This document shows, piece after piece, positions 7,043 through 12,764 of a stretch of 15,621 nucleotides of DNA (position 1 is the stretch's first letter; each line of letters begins with the position of its first letter). Made by a program: the position numbers and the translations under genes. The stretch is from contig WRGS01000217.1 in assembly GCA_009787075.1 (NCBI GenBank), positions 1 to 15,621 of the forward strand, written 5' to 3'. Under the pieces are notes generated by a model. That model was not told the origin of the DNA and did no database searches. It was given only the letters and a program-made list of their open reading frames with translations. Origin of the DNA: Paludibacter sp. (GTDB lineage: Bacteria; Bacteroidota; Bacteroidia; Bacteroidales; Paludibacteraceae).

Positions 7043-8623
7043 CTAAAATTCCGAATTAAAATGGAATTTTATATTTTTAAAATCATTTTGCGCCATTTGC
7101 AGAACATATTGAGAATCAGCGAGAAATACATCGCGTCCGTCTTTATCGGTTGCCAAATATTGCGCTTTTCGGCGTTTGAAATTGTCTAATTCTTCCGCAT
7201 TATCGCTTTCAATCCAGCATGCTTTATAAAGCGAAATCGCCTCCCAACGACACAGCGCGCCGTATTCGTGTTCCAATCGATATTGAATTACCTCAAATTG
7301 CAGTTGCCCGACAGTACCGATAATTTTTCGGTTATTGTATTGATTTACAAAAAGTTGCGCCACTCCTTCGTCTGTCAGTTGTGCAATTCCTTTTTCCAAC
7401 TGTTTTGTTTTCATCGGGTCGGCATTTTCAATATATTTAAACATTTCTGGCGAAAAACTTGGCAGCCCTTTAAAGTGCAATTCCTCACCAGAAGTAAGCG
7501 TATCACCTATTTTGAACGTTCCGCCATTGTCAGGCAAACCGATAATATCTCCTGCAAACGCTTCATCAACAGTTTCCTTTTTTTGCGCCATAAAAGCGGT
7601 CGGCGCAGAAAATTTCATCATTCTACCCAGCCGAATATGTTTATAATTAACATTTCGTTCAAATTTTCCGCTGCAAATTTTCACAAAAGCGATGCATGAA
7701 CGGTGATTAGGATCCATATTTGCATGGATTTTGAAAATAAAACCCGAAAAGTTTTCTTCCAAAGGATTTATCTTGCGTTCCTGCGCTGCAATGGGCTTCG
7801 GCGGTGGAGCAATTTTTACAAAACAATCGAGTAACTCATTGACGCCAAAGTTGTTAAGCGCAGAGCCGAAAAACACAGGCGCAAGATTTCCCGATAGATA
7901 TTCATTGTTGTCAAAAGGATTATAAACTCCGTTGATAAGTTCCAAATCGGAGCAAAGTTTAGCAGCATCCTGTTCACCTACAACTTTTTCCAATTCAGGA
8001 TTATTTATATCTGAAAATTCGATTTTTTCTGTAATATGCTGCTTGTCAGGCATATATAAATCCAATTTTTTTTCAAAAATATTATAAACGCCTTTAAATT
8101 TAGCACCCATATTGATTGGAAAACTTAGCGGACGAACGGCAATTTTCAGTTCCTGTTCCAATTCGTCAAGCAGGTCAAAAGGGTCTTTGCCTTCTCTGTC
8201 CATTTTATTTACAAAAATAATTACGGGAGTTTTGCGCATTCGGCACACTTCCATCAGTTTGCGCGTCTGCATTTCAACGCCTTTCGCCGCATCGACAACG
8301 ATAATAACGCTATCAACAGCGGTGAGCGTGCGGTAAGTATCTTCGGCAAAATCCTGATGACCGGGAGTATCTAAAATATTGATTTTAAAATTTTTATACT
8401 CAAAACCCATAACCGATGTAGCAACGGAAATTCCGCGCTGTTTTTCAATTTCCATCCAGTCGGAAGTGGCGGTTTTGCGTATTTTGTTCGATTTTACCGC
8501 ACCCGCCACGTGAATTGCGCCTCCAAAAAGCAACAATTTTTCGGTTAAAGTAGTTTTTCCTGCATCGGGGTGGCTGATAATGGCAAAGGTGCGGCGACGT
8601 TGTATCTCTGTTTCCAAACTCAT
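7043..8623 (-). CDS. prfC: Peptide chain release factor 3 (RF3)
   Basis: This translational GTPase removes RF1/RF2 from the ribosome after termination. It has 526 residues, the normal family length. The G domain has G1 SHPDAGKT (17-24), the switch region KQRGISVATS (61-70), G3 DTPGHQD (85-91) and G4 NKMD (139-142). The EF-Tu-like domain II and the RF3 C-terminal domain follow, including the stretch GTVGQLQFEV. The N-terminal MSLETEIQRRRTFAIISHPDAGK is typical of RF3 and separates it from EF-G and LepA. The start is the first ATG after a TACTTTTG box. It lies 202 bp downstream of ispG and upstream of yggS on the same strand. No truncation or unusual residue is seen. Confidence 0.97.
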   Translation of the reverse strand: MSLETEIQRRRTFAIISHPDAGKTTLTEKLLLFGGAIHVAGAVKSNKIRKTATSDWMEIEKQRGISVATSVMGFEYKNFKINILDTPGHQDFAEDTYRTLTAVDSVIIVVDAAKGVEMQTRKLMEVCRMRKTPVIIFVNKMDREGKDPFDLLDELEQELKIAVRPLSFPINMGAKFKGVYNIFEKKLDLYMPDKQHITEKIEFSDINNPELEKVVGEQDAAKLCSDLELINGVYNPFDNNEYLSGNLAPVFFGSALNNFGVNELLDCFVKIAPPPKPIAAQERKINPLEENFSGFIFKIHANMDPNHRSCIAFVKICSGKFERNVNYKHIRLGRMMKFSAPTAFMAQKKETVDEAFAGDIIGLPDNGGTFKIGDTLTSGEELHFKGLPSFSPEMFKYIENADPMKTKQLEKGIAQLTDEGVAQLFVNQYNNRKIIGTVGQLQFEVIQYRLEHEYGALCRWEAISLYKACWIESDNAEELDNFKRRKAQYLATDKDGRDVFLADSQYVLQMAQNDFKNIKFHFNSEF

Positions 8624-8641
8624 TTTTTACGAAAATTTTTG

Positions 8642-8649
8642 CAAAAGTA
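8642..8649 (-). promoter_or_regulatory. Predicted -7 box of prfC
   Basis: The minus strand reads TACTTTTG (TAnnTTTG), identical to the box in front of the nucleoside phosphorylase gene, 19-26 bp before the prfC start codon. No TTTG is found at the -33 distance. It implies a very short leader. Confidence 0.5.
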
Positions 8650-8718
8650 CAAATTTATTTACAAATTACCGTTTGACTTTTTTCAATTGTTCTATTTTGT
8701 ATTCAATATTGTTTGAGG

Positions 8719-8739
8719 TTGCAAACCTACGGCTTGCAA
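8719..8739. repeat. CCTACGG-core hairpin between ispG and prfC
   Basis: TTGCAAACC-TAC-GGCTTGCAA is an inverted repeat with 9-bp arms. The one imperfect position is an A-C mismatch on the plus strand but a G-U wobble in minus-strand RNA. No T-run follows, so it is a poor terminator. The CC-TAC-GG centre recurs in a hairpin at 12553-12565, suggesting a small dispersed repeat family. Confidence 0.45.
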
Positions 8740-8825
8740 TTTGTAGCGGAATTTCAATTTCTACCGAGCGATAGATTTATTGATTTTCAGACACATATTG
8801 TTTTAATTGGATATAATATCTATTT

Positions 8826-9983
8826 TCATTGCTTTTCTTTCCAGTCGCCATTTTCTTTAATTAACTTTATCAGGGCATCAACAGCATCACTTTCGGGGAT
8901 ATTTTTGCATACGCAAATTTGTTTTTTGTACAGACTCACGCATCCGCGCCCTGCGCCCACGTAACCATAGTCGGCATCAGCCATTTCACCCGGACCATTG
9001 ACAATGCAGCCCATAATTCCGATTTTCAGCCCGACAAGATGCGATGTTTTTTCTTTAATTTTGGCAATGACCGTTTGTAAATCGAACAGTGTCCGTCCGC
9101 ACGAAGGGCAGGAGATATATTCTGTTTTGGTAATTCGCAAGCGTGCAGCCTGCAAAATTGCGTAAGCGACAGGAATTTCATTCTCAGGCGGCTCGCTCAG
9201 CGATACGCGAATTGTGCTTCCAATTCCATCTACGAGCAACGAGCCAATGCCAATCGCCGATTTTATTCGTCCATCTTCGCCGTCTCCTGCTTCTGTAACG
9301 CCCAAATGCAGCGGAAAATGAAAATCTTTTTCTTCCATTCGCGCAGCCAGCATACGCACAGCCTTAATCATAAGCACTGTATTTGACGATTTCAACGAAA
9401 CAACAACTTTTTCAAAATGTTCTTCTCGGCAAAATTCGAGCATCTCCAACGCCGACTCAACCATTCCAAGCGGCGTGTCGCCATAACGATTCACCATTCT
9501 TTCCGAGAGCGAGCCGTGATTTACGCCGATGCGAATTGCCGTATTATGTTTTTTGCAAATATTTAGAAAACGTACAAAACGCTGGCGCAAAAGTTCGCGT
9601 TCTGCAAAAAATTCTTCATCGGTATAATCCGAAATATCGCCTTTTTTCTTAATGCTTTTAACATAATTACCAGGATTAATTCTCACTTTTTCAACATATT
9701 GCGCAATAAAATCGGCAACATCAGGCGTAAAATGCACATCGGCAACAAGCGGCGTAATGTATCCTGCAGCACGAATTTGTTTGTGAATTTGTGCCAAACT
9801 TTCGGCTTCGCGCATTCCCTGCGTTGTAAAACGAACAAGTTCCGCACCTGCCTCAATTGCTCTAATTGCCTGCGCCACCGATGCTGCAATATCGTTTGTG
9901 TCAGTGTTTGCCATCGTTTGTACGCGCACGGGCGAATTTCCGCCCATTGTCAGCGTGCCGATTTGAATTTCAGAACTTTGCAT
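8826..9983 (-). CDS. ispG: 4-hydroxy-3-methylbut-2-enyl diphosphate synthase, two-domain form
   Basis: IspG (GcpE) is the [4Fe-4S] enzyme that converts MEcPP to HMBPP in the MEP isoprenoid pathway. The protein has 385 residues. The TIM-barrel domain (about 1-275) contains VQTMANTDT (21-29), PLVADVHF (78-85), VRINPGNY (100-107), RIGVNHGSLS (151-160) and HLGVTEAGDGEDGR (226-239). The iron-sulfur domain has C292 and C295 in SCPSCGRT, C326 in GIMGCIVNGPGE and the catalytic-type E333. The EAGDGEDGRIKSA signature and the SCPSCGRTLFDLQ and ADADYGYVGAG stretches resemble the long three-domain IspG of Bacteroidota, Chlamydia and plants (about 600 aa or more). The roughly 200-residue-plus insert those proteins carry between the two domains is absent: residue 270 runs directly into the Fe-S domain. 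The frame is uninterrupted and catalytic residues are complete, so it should be functional. The gene has its own promoter inside the rplS terminator region. Confidence 0.96.
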   Translation of the reverse strand: MQSSEIQIGTLTMGGNSPVRVQTMANTDTNDIAASVAQAIRAIEAGAELVRFTTQGMREAESLAQIHKQIRAAGYITPLVADVHFTPDVADFIAQYVEKVRINPGNYVKSIKKKGDISDYTDEEFFAERELLRQRFVRFLNICKKHNTAIRIGVNHGSLSERMVNRYGDTPLGMVESALEMLEFCREEHFEKVVVSLKSSNTVLMIKAVRMLAARMEEKDFHFPLHLGVTEAGDGEDGRIKSAIGIGSLLVDGIGSTIRVSLSEPPENEIPVAYAILQAARLRITKTEYISCPSCGRTLFDLQTVIAKIKEKTSHLVGLKIGIMGCIVNGPGEMADADYGYVGAGRGCVSLYKKQICVCKNIPESDAVDALIKLIKENGDWKEKQ

Positions 9984-10014
9984 TTTTTTAGGTCAGTTTT
10001 AGAAAAATCTTTTG

Positions 10015-10045
10015 CAAAAATAAACAAAAAACCGATTTGTACAAA
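10015..10045 (-). promoter_or_regulatory. Promoter of ispG overlapping the rplS terminator
   Basis: On the minus strand TTTG (10042-10045) and TATTTTTG (10015-10022) are separated by exactly 19 bp, a full match to the Bacteroidota promoter pattern. The -33 element sits in the loop of the rplS terminator hairpin and the -7 box in its U-rich tail. The predicted start is near 10008, giving a leader of about 25 nt. Confidence 0.65.
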
Positions 10046-10061
10046 ATGTAAAAATCGGTTT
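10021..10061 (-). terminator. Rho-independent terminator of rplS
   Basis: A perfect 10-bp stem (10029-10038 with 10052-10061, AAACCGATTT against AAATCGGTTT) has a 13-nt loop. On the minus strand it is followed by the U-rich tail TTTGTTTATTTTTG. It starts 30 bp past the rplS stop. Confidence 0.75.
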
Positions 10062-10090
10062 CTATATTCCACTAAAAAGAAAAATAAACA

Positions 10091-10441
10091 TTATTTTACT
10101 CTGCGTTCTTTGATGCGTGCTTTTTTGCCCGTCAAATTGCGCAAATAATACAGTTTTGCACGGCGAACTTTACCAAATTTGTTCACTGTAATGCTGTCGA
10201 TAAAAGGCGAATCCATTGGGAAAATGCGTTCCACGCCCACATTGCCCGACATCTTGCGTACAGTGAAACGTTTTTTGTCCTGATGACCTGAAATACGAAT
10301 CACAACGCCGCGAAACTCCTGAATACGTTCTTTGTTGCCTTCTTTGATGCGGTAAGCAACTGTAACAGTGTCGCCACTTTGAAATTTTGGAAAGTTTGTT
10401 TCTACCGCAAAAGCCGCTTCGGCTACTTTAATTAAGTCCAT
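10091..10441 (-). CDS. rplS: 50S ribosomal protein L19
   Basis: L19 is a large-subunit protein at the 30S-50S interface. The 116-residue length matches the family. Recognisable stretches are the N-terminal helix and FQSGDTVTVAYRIKEG (20-35), the L19 core RIQEFRGVVI (39-48), FTVRKMSGNVGVERIFP (59-75) and the basic C-terminus RRAKLYYLR...KKARIKERR. The start is the only ATG that gives the canonical N-terminus. It is the first gene of the minus-strand group and is divergent from the sigma-54 activator. It is not next to rimM, trmD or rpsP as in proteobacteria. Confidence 0.97.
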   Translation of the reverse strand: MDLIKVAEAAFAVETNFPKFQSGDTVTVAYRIKEGNKERIQEFRGVVIRISGHQDKKRFTVRKMSGNVGVERIFPMDSPFIDSITVNKFGKVRRAKLYYLRNLTGKKARIKERRVK

Positions 10442-10513
10442 TTATTTTATTGATAATTAAAATGTTATACAATGCGCAATATACACAGACAAGATTTCGC
10501 TGTCAGAGATTAC

Positions 10514-10542
10514 GCCCTGAATTTTTTCGGGCTGCAAAGGTA
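10514..10542 (-). promoter_or_regulatory. rplS promoter -7 box and hairpin at the mRNA 5' end
   Basis: The minus strand reads TACCTTTG at 10535-10542, identical to the tRNA-Cys -7 box. Immediately downstream, 10514-10532 can fold as GCCC-GAA with TTC-A-GGGC (one bulged A). About 70 nt of leader follows before the start codon. The transcript may begin near 10528-10530, so part of the left arm may not be transcribed. An autoregulatory ribosomal-protein leader is possible but not shown. Confidence 0.5.
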
Positions 10543-10628
10543 TAAAAAAAATTATTAACTAAAAAATAAAAACTGATTTTTTTATAAAAAACTTTCTGCC
10601 ATTTTGTCATAATGATAAAAAAAAACAG

Positions 10629-10636
10629 TATTTTTG
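10629..10636 (+). promoter_or_regulatory. Predicted -7 box of the sigma-54 activator gene
   Basis: TATTTTTG matches TAnnTTTG and is followed by CGC, as at 1247-1254. TTTTG at 10602-10606 could be the -33 element, but with 22 bp rather than 19 bp spacing. The predicted leader is about 70 nt. The rest of the 272-bp divergent region with rplS shows no other clear motif. Confidence 0.5.
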
Positions 10637-10713
10637 CGCTTTCAATTTCAAGTTTTATATTCAATATTTAATATTTAAAAATATGGAACTTGGAATTATA
10701 AATATTTATTACA

Positions 10714-11955
10714 ATGCAAACATCAGAAATTCAAACAATTAAACAGCGTTTTGGCATTATTGGAAATACAGAACAGATGAACCGAGCCATTGATGTTGCC
10801 GTTCAGGTTGCGCCAACCGACCTTTCGGTGCTTGTGCAGGGCGAAAGCGGTACAGGGAAAGAATTTTTTCCGCAAATAATTCATCATTTCAGTATGCGAA
10901 AACACGGAAAATATATTGCCGTAAATTGCGGCGCAATCCCCGAAGGTACAATTGACAGCGAACTTTTTGGACACGTAAAAGGCTCATTTACAGGTGCAAC
11001 TGCCGACCGTAAAGGTTATTTTGAAGAAGCTAATGGCGGCACAATCTTCCTTGACGAAGTTGGCGAACTGCCGGCGGCAACGCAAGTTCGCCTTTTGCGC
11101 GTTCTTGAAAGCGGCGAATATATTCGCGTTGGCTCGTCAGAAATCAAAAAAACTGATGTACGAGTTGTTGCAGCAACTAATTTGAATATGCAGCAAGCAA
11201 TGATAGACGGACGTTTCCGCGAAGATCTTTATTATCGCCTCAATACCGTTCCTGTTTTTGTACCGCCTTTGCGCGAGCGAAAAGAAGATATTGAACTGCT
11301 TTTCAGGCGTTTTGCACTTGATTTTTCGGAAAAATATAAAATGCCGCCAATTCGCCTGACAGACGATGCAAAGCAGATTTTGATAAATTACCGCTGGAAC
11401 GGAAATGTGCGCCAATTGAAAAACCTAACCGAACAAATATCTGTAATTGAGCATAGTAGAGAAATTTCGGCGGCTATTTTGCATAATTATTTGCCAAATG
11501 AAGATGCCGAACGTTTTCCTGCCTTGCTATCAATGCACAACGGAAAAGATTTTAGCAGTGAGCGCGAAATTTTGTACCAAATTCTTTTTGATATGCGCAA
11601 GGATATTACCGATTTGAAACAAATTATCCACCAAACAGGGACAATACAACCTGTTAAAAATCAGAAAGATATAAGTTTTTCGGAACTTGTTCAGCCGCAT
11701 AAAACCGTTACTCCTGATATTTTGCCTGTTCAAAATACAAATTTCATAAAACTTGACAAGGAAAATGATTTTCAAGATGTTGAATATCAGGAAGATGAAG
11801 TTGTAGATGAGCCAATGACTTTAGATGATATGGAAAAGCAAATGATTGCTCGAACACTCGAAAAATATCGCGGCAGACGCAAACCCGCCGCCGATGAACT
11901 CAATATTTCGGAGCGCACGCTTTACCGAAAAATTAAGGATTACGGGCTGGAATAA
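10714..11955 (+). CDS. Sigma-54-dependent activator (AAA+ with Fis-type HTH, no receiver domain)
   Basis: This 413-residue bacterial enhancer-binding protein would remodel RpoN polymerase at -24/-12 promoters. The AAA+ domain has Walker A GESGTGKE (43-50), the sigma-54-contacting loop GSFTGA (90-95; usually GAFTGA), Walker B GGTIFLDEVGEL (108-119), the arginine-finger region GRFREDLYYRLN (166-177), and the sensor II segment WNGNVRQLKN (228-237). A linker of about 110 residues (about 262-372), acidic at the end (DVEYQEDEVVDE), separates it from a Fis-like helix-turn-helix (about 372-410, ELNISERTLYRKIKDYG). The protein begins almost directly at the AAA+ domain with only about 15 residues before it, so there is no receiver, GAF or PAS input domain. 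Activity may be set by expression or a partner protein. No -24/-12 promoter was found in the intergenic regions here, so its targets lie elsewhere. A terminator follows immediately, so it appears monocistronic. Confidence 0.93.
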   Translation: MQTSEIQTIKQRFGIIGNTEQMNRAIDVAVQVAPTDLSVLVQGESGTGKEFFPQIIHHFSMRKHGKYIAVNCGAIPEGTIDSELFGHVKGSFTGATADRKGYFEEANGGTIFLDEVGELPAATQVRLLRVLESGEYIRVGSSEIKKTDVRVVAATNLNMQQAMIDGRFREDLYYRLNTVPVFVPPLRERKEDIELLFRRFALDFSEKYKMPPIRLTDDAKQILINYRWNGNVRQLKNLTEQISVIEHSREISAAILHNYLPNEDAERFPALLSMHNGKDFSSEREILYQILFDMRKDITDLKQIIHQTGTIQPVKNQKDISFSELVQPHKTVTPDILPVQNTNFIKLDKENDFQDVEYQEDEVVDEPMTLDDMEKQMIARTLEKYRGRRKPAADELNISERTLYRKIKDYGLE

Positions 11956-11956
11956 T

Positions 11957-11995
11957 GTTATTTATAATCGAAAAATTATAAATAACAATTTTAAA
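11957..11995 (+). terminator. Terminator after the sigma-54 activator gene
   Basis: A perfect 12-bp stem GTTATTTATAAT / ATTATAAATAAC (11957-11968 with 11975-11986) has a 6-nt loop CGAAAA and is followed by AATTTTAAAA. The stem is AT-only apart from its base pair, so its strength is moderate. It begins 1 bp after the stop codon. Confidence 0.6.
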
Positions 11996-12054
11996 ATCGC
12001 TGTAAAATTTAGATAAAATAATTCATATATTTTATTATTTCAAAAAAAATATAT

Positions 12055-12062
12055 TATGTTTG
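12055..12062 (+). promoter_or_regulatory. Orphan -7 box, plus strand
   Basis: TATGTTTG followed by CAGC matches TAnnTTTG. No annotated gene follows; transcription would begin near 12069 and run into the hairpin-rich non-coding stretch. The -33 position holds only T-rich sequence. Confidence 0.35.
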
Positions 12063-12397
12063 CAGCGTGAAATTTTAAGATAATTAAAATGAACAAAAAA
12101 ACAGTGCTAACGAGCAACTATAAACATATAAAAATAGCAGTTTGCTGGATTCTTGTTTTCTGAAAAATCAGGAAGTTTCAAAAATATTCAAGGATAAGTT
12201 AAATGTTCACAGGTTTGTGTGGGCTTAACTTATTTGTTGCACAAGGTAAATTTGACGACCTCGTAAGCGGATAAAAGCATATCATAACACATAACTCATT
12301 GAATATAAATAAACAAGCTCACTAATTACAAGTGAGCGGTAACAAACGAGTAACAAAATACATTTCTTTGACTATTTTAGCAGGCTTTTTGCAAATG

Positions 12398-12405
12398 CAA
12401 ATATA
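12398..12405 (-). promoter_or_regulatory. Orphan -7 box, minus strand
   Basis: The minus strand reads TATATTTG followed by C, a TAnnTTTG match. A transcript starting near 12391 would cross the hairpins at 12337-12317 and 12233-12194, then U-rich AATATTTTTG about 12181-12190. No -33 TTTG is seen. Confidence 0.35.
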
Positions 12406-12447
12406 ATACTTGTTTTTGGAAGAATGACTACCAACATTGAAATCTAT

Positions 12448-12620
12448 TAACCTGAATTTTGGATAAGGAATAGCCCGTTAGGGCTTATATATCAATAGAA
12501 TACAATTCAAGACAATGTAAAAAGATATTGATTTATTTTCTATTGATATTAATCGCCTACGGCGAATTTACAAATTGAATATCAATAAATTATGAAATTT
12601 CTTATCCAAAACTCAGGTTA
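12448..12620. mobile_element. 173-bp MITE-like element with 24-bp terminal inverted repeats
   Basis: The ends 12448-12471 and 12597-12620 are inverted repeats matching at 22 of 24 positions (core TTTTGGATAAG / CTTATCCAAAA). Inside, nested stems occur: AGCCC-GTTA-GGGCT (12472-12485), a perfect 12-bp pair ATATCAATAGAA / TTCTATTGATAT (12489-12500 with 12538-12549), and TCGCC-TAC-GGCGA (12553-12565). There is no ORF. The layout fits a non-autonomous miniature inverted-repeat element or palindromic intergenic repeat. A clear target-site duplication was not found; the flanks share only TATTAA-like sequence. The parent insertion sequence is not identifiable here. Confidence 0.6.
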
Positions 12621-12670
12621 TTAAGCTTATTAATATTATTATTTTTATACTACTACAAATATTGTGCTAT

Positions 12671-12751
12671 AAAAAAAATTCCACCTCATCTCCTGTCTGT
12701 CTCCAAAAGGAGAATGAAATTCCCCCTCCTTTGGAGTGGTTAGGGGAGGCT
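12671..12751 (-). repeat. GC-rich Bacteroidota-type intergenic repeat, probable terminator of the SDR/acyl-CoA synthetase operon
   Basis: Two near-identical palindromes, CTCCAAAAGGAG (12701-12712) and CTCCTTTGGAG (12726-12736), are mutually inverted with a 13-bp spacer. They are flanked by GGTTAGGGGAGG on the right and CCACCTCATCTCC on the left. The block is far more GC-rich than its surroundings and resembles, from memory, a CTCCAAAGGAG/TTAGGGGAGG repeat common between Bacteroidota genes. On the minus strand the structure ends in AATTTTTTTT (12671-12680), and it begins 14 bp after the SDR stop, so it can also serve as that operon's terminator. Confidence 0.55.
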
Positions 12752-12764
12752 CGTTTTTATAATT

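Larger units (their letters stand above)
11991..12447. other. Non-coding stretch with opposed promoter boxes and hairpins
   Basis: No convincing protein gene is visible on either strand. A plus-strand TATGTTTG box (12055-12062) and a minus-strand TATATTTG box (12398-12405) face each other. Between them are three inverted repeats. 12157-12163 pairs with 12168-12174 (7 bp, AAAA loop). 12194-12202 pairs with 12225-12233 (perfect 9 bp, with an inner CACA/TGTG stem). 12317-12323 pairs with 12331-12337 (perfect GCTCACT/AGTGAGC). A 24-codon ORF (12089-12163) lies 27 bp after the plus-strand box and starts MNKKT with a hydrophobic end, but has no other support. This may be a structured RNA, an element remnant or a decayed gene. 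Confidence 0.4.

Noticed and set aside
10683..10742. 19-codon upstream ORF overlapping the start of the sigma-54 activator out of frame
   Set aside because: AT-rich, no recognisable initiation signal and no sign of conservation; could be chance.
12124..12228. 34-codon frame overlapping the hairpin region, with no start codon near its beginning
   Set aside because: No initiation codon context and no recognisable similarity; treated as chance within the non-coding stretch.
12338..12358. Direct repeat GTAACAAA twice, 11 bp apart
   Set aside because: Only two short copies, not an array; no CRISPR or iteron pattern.
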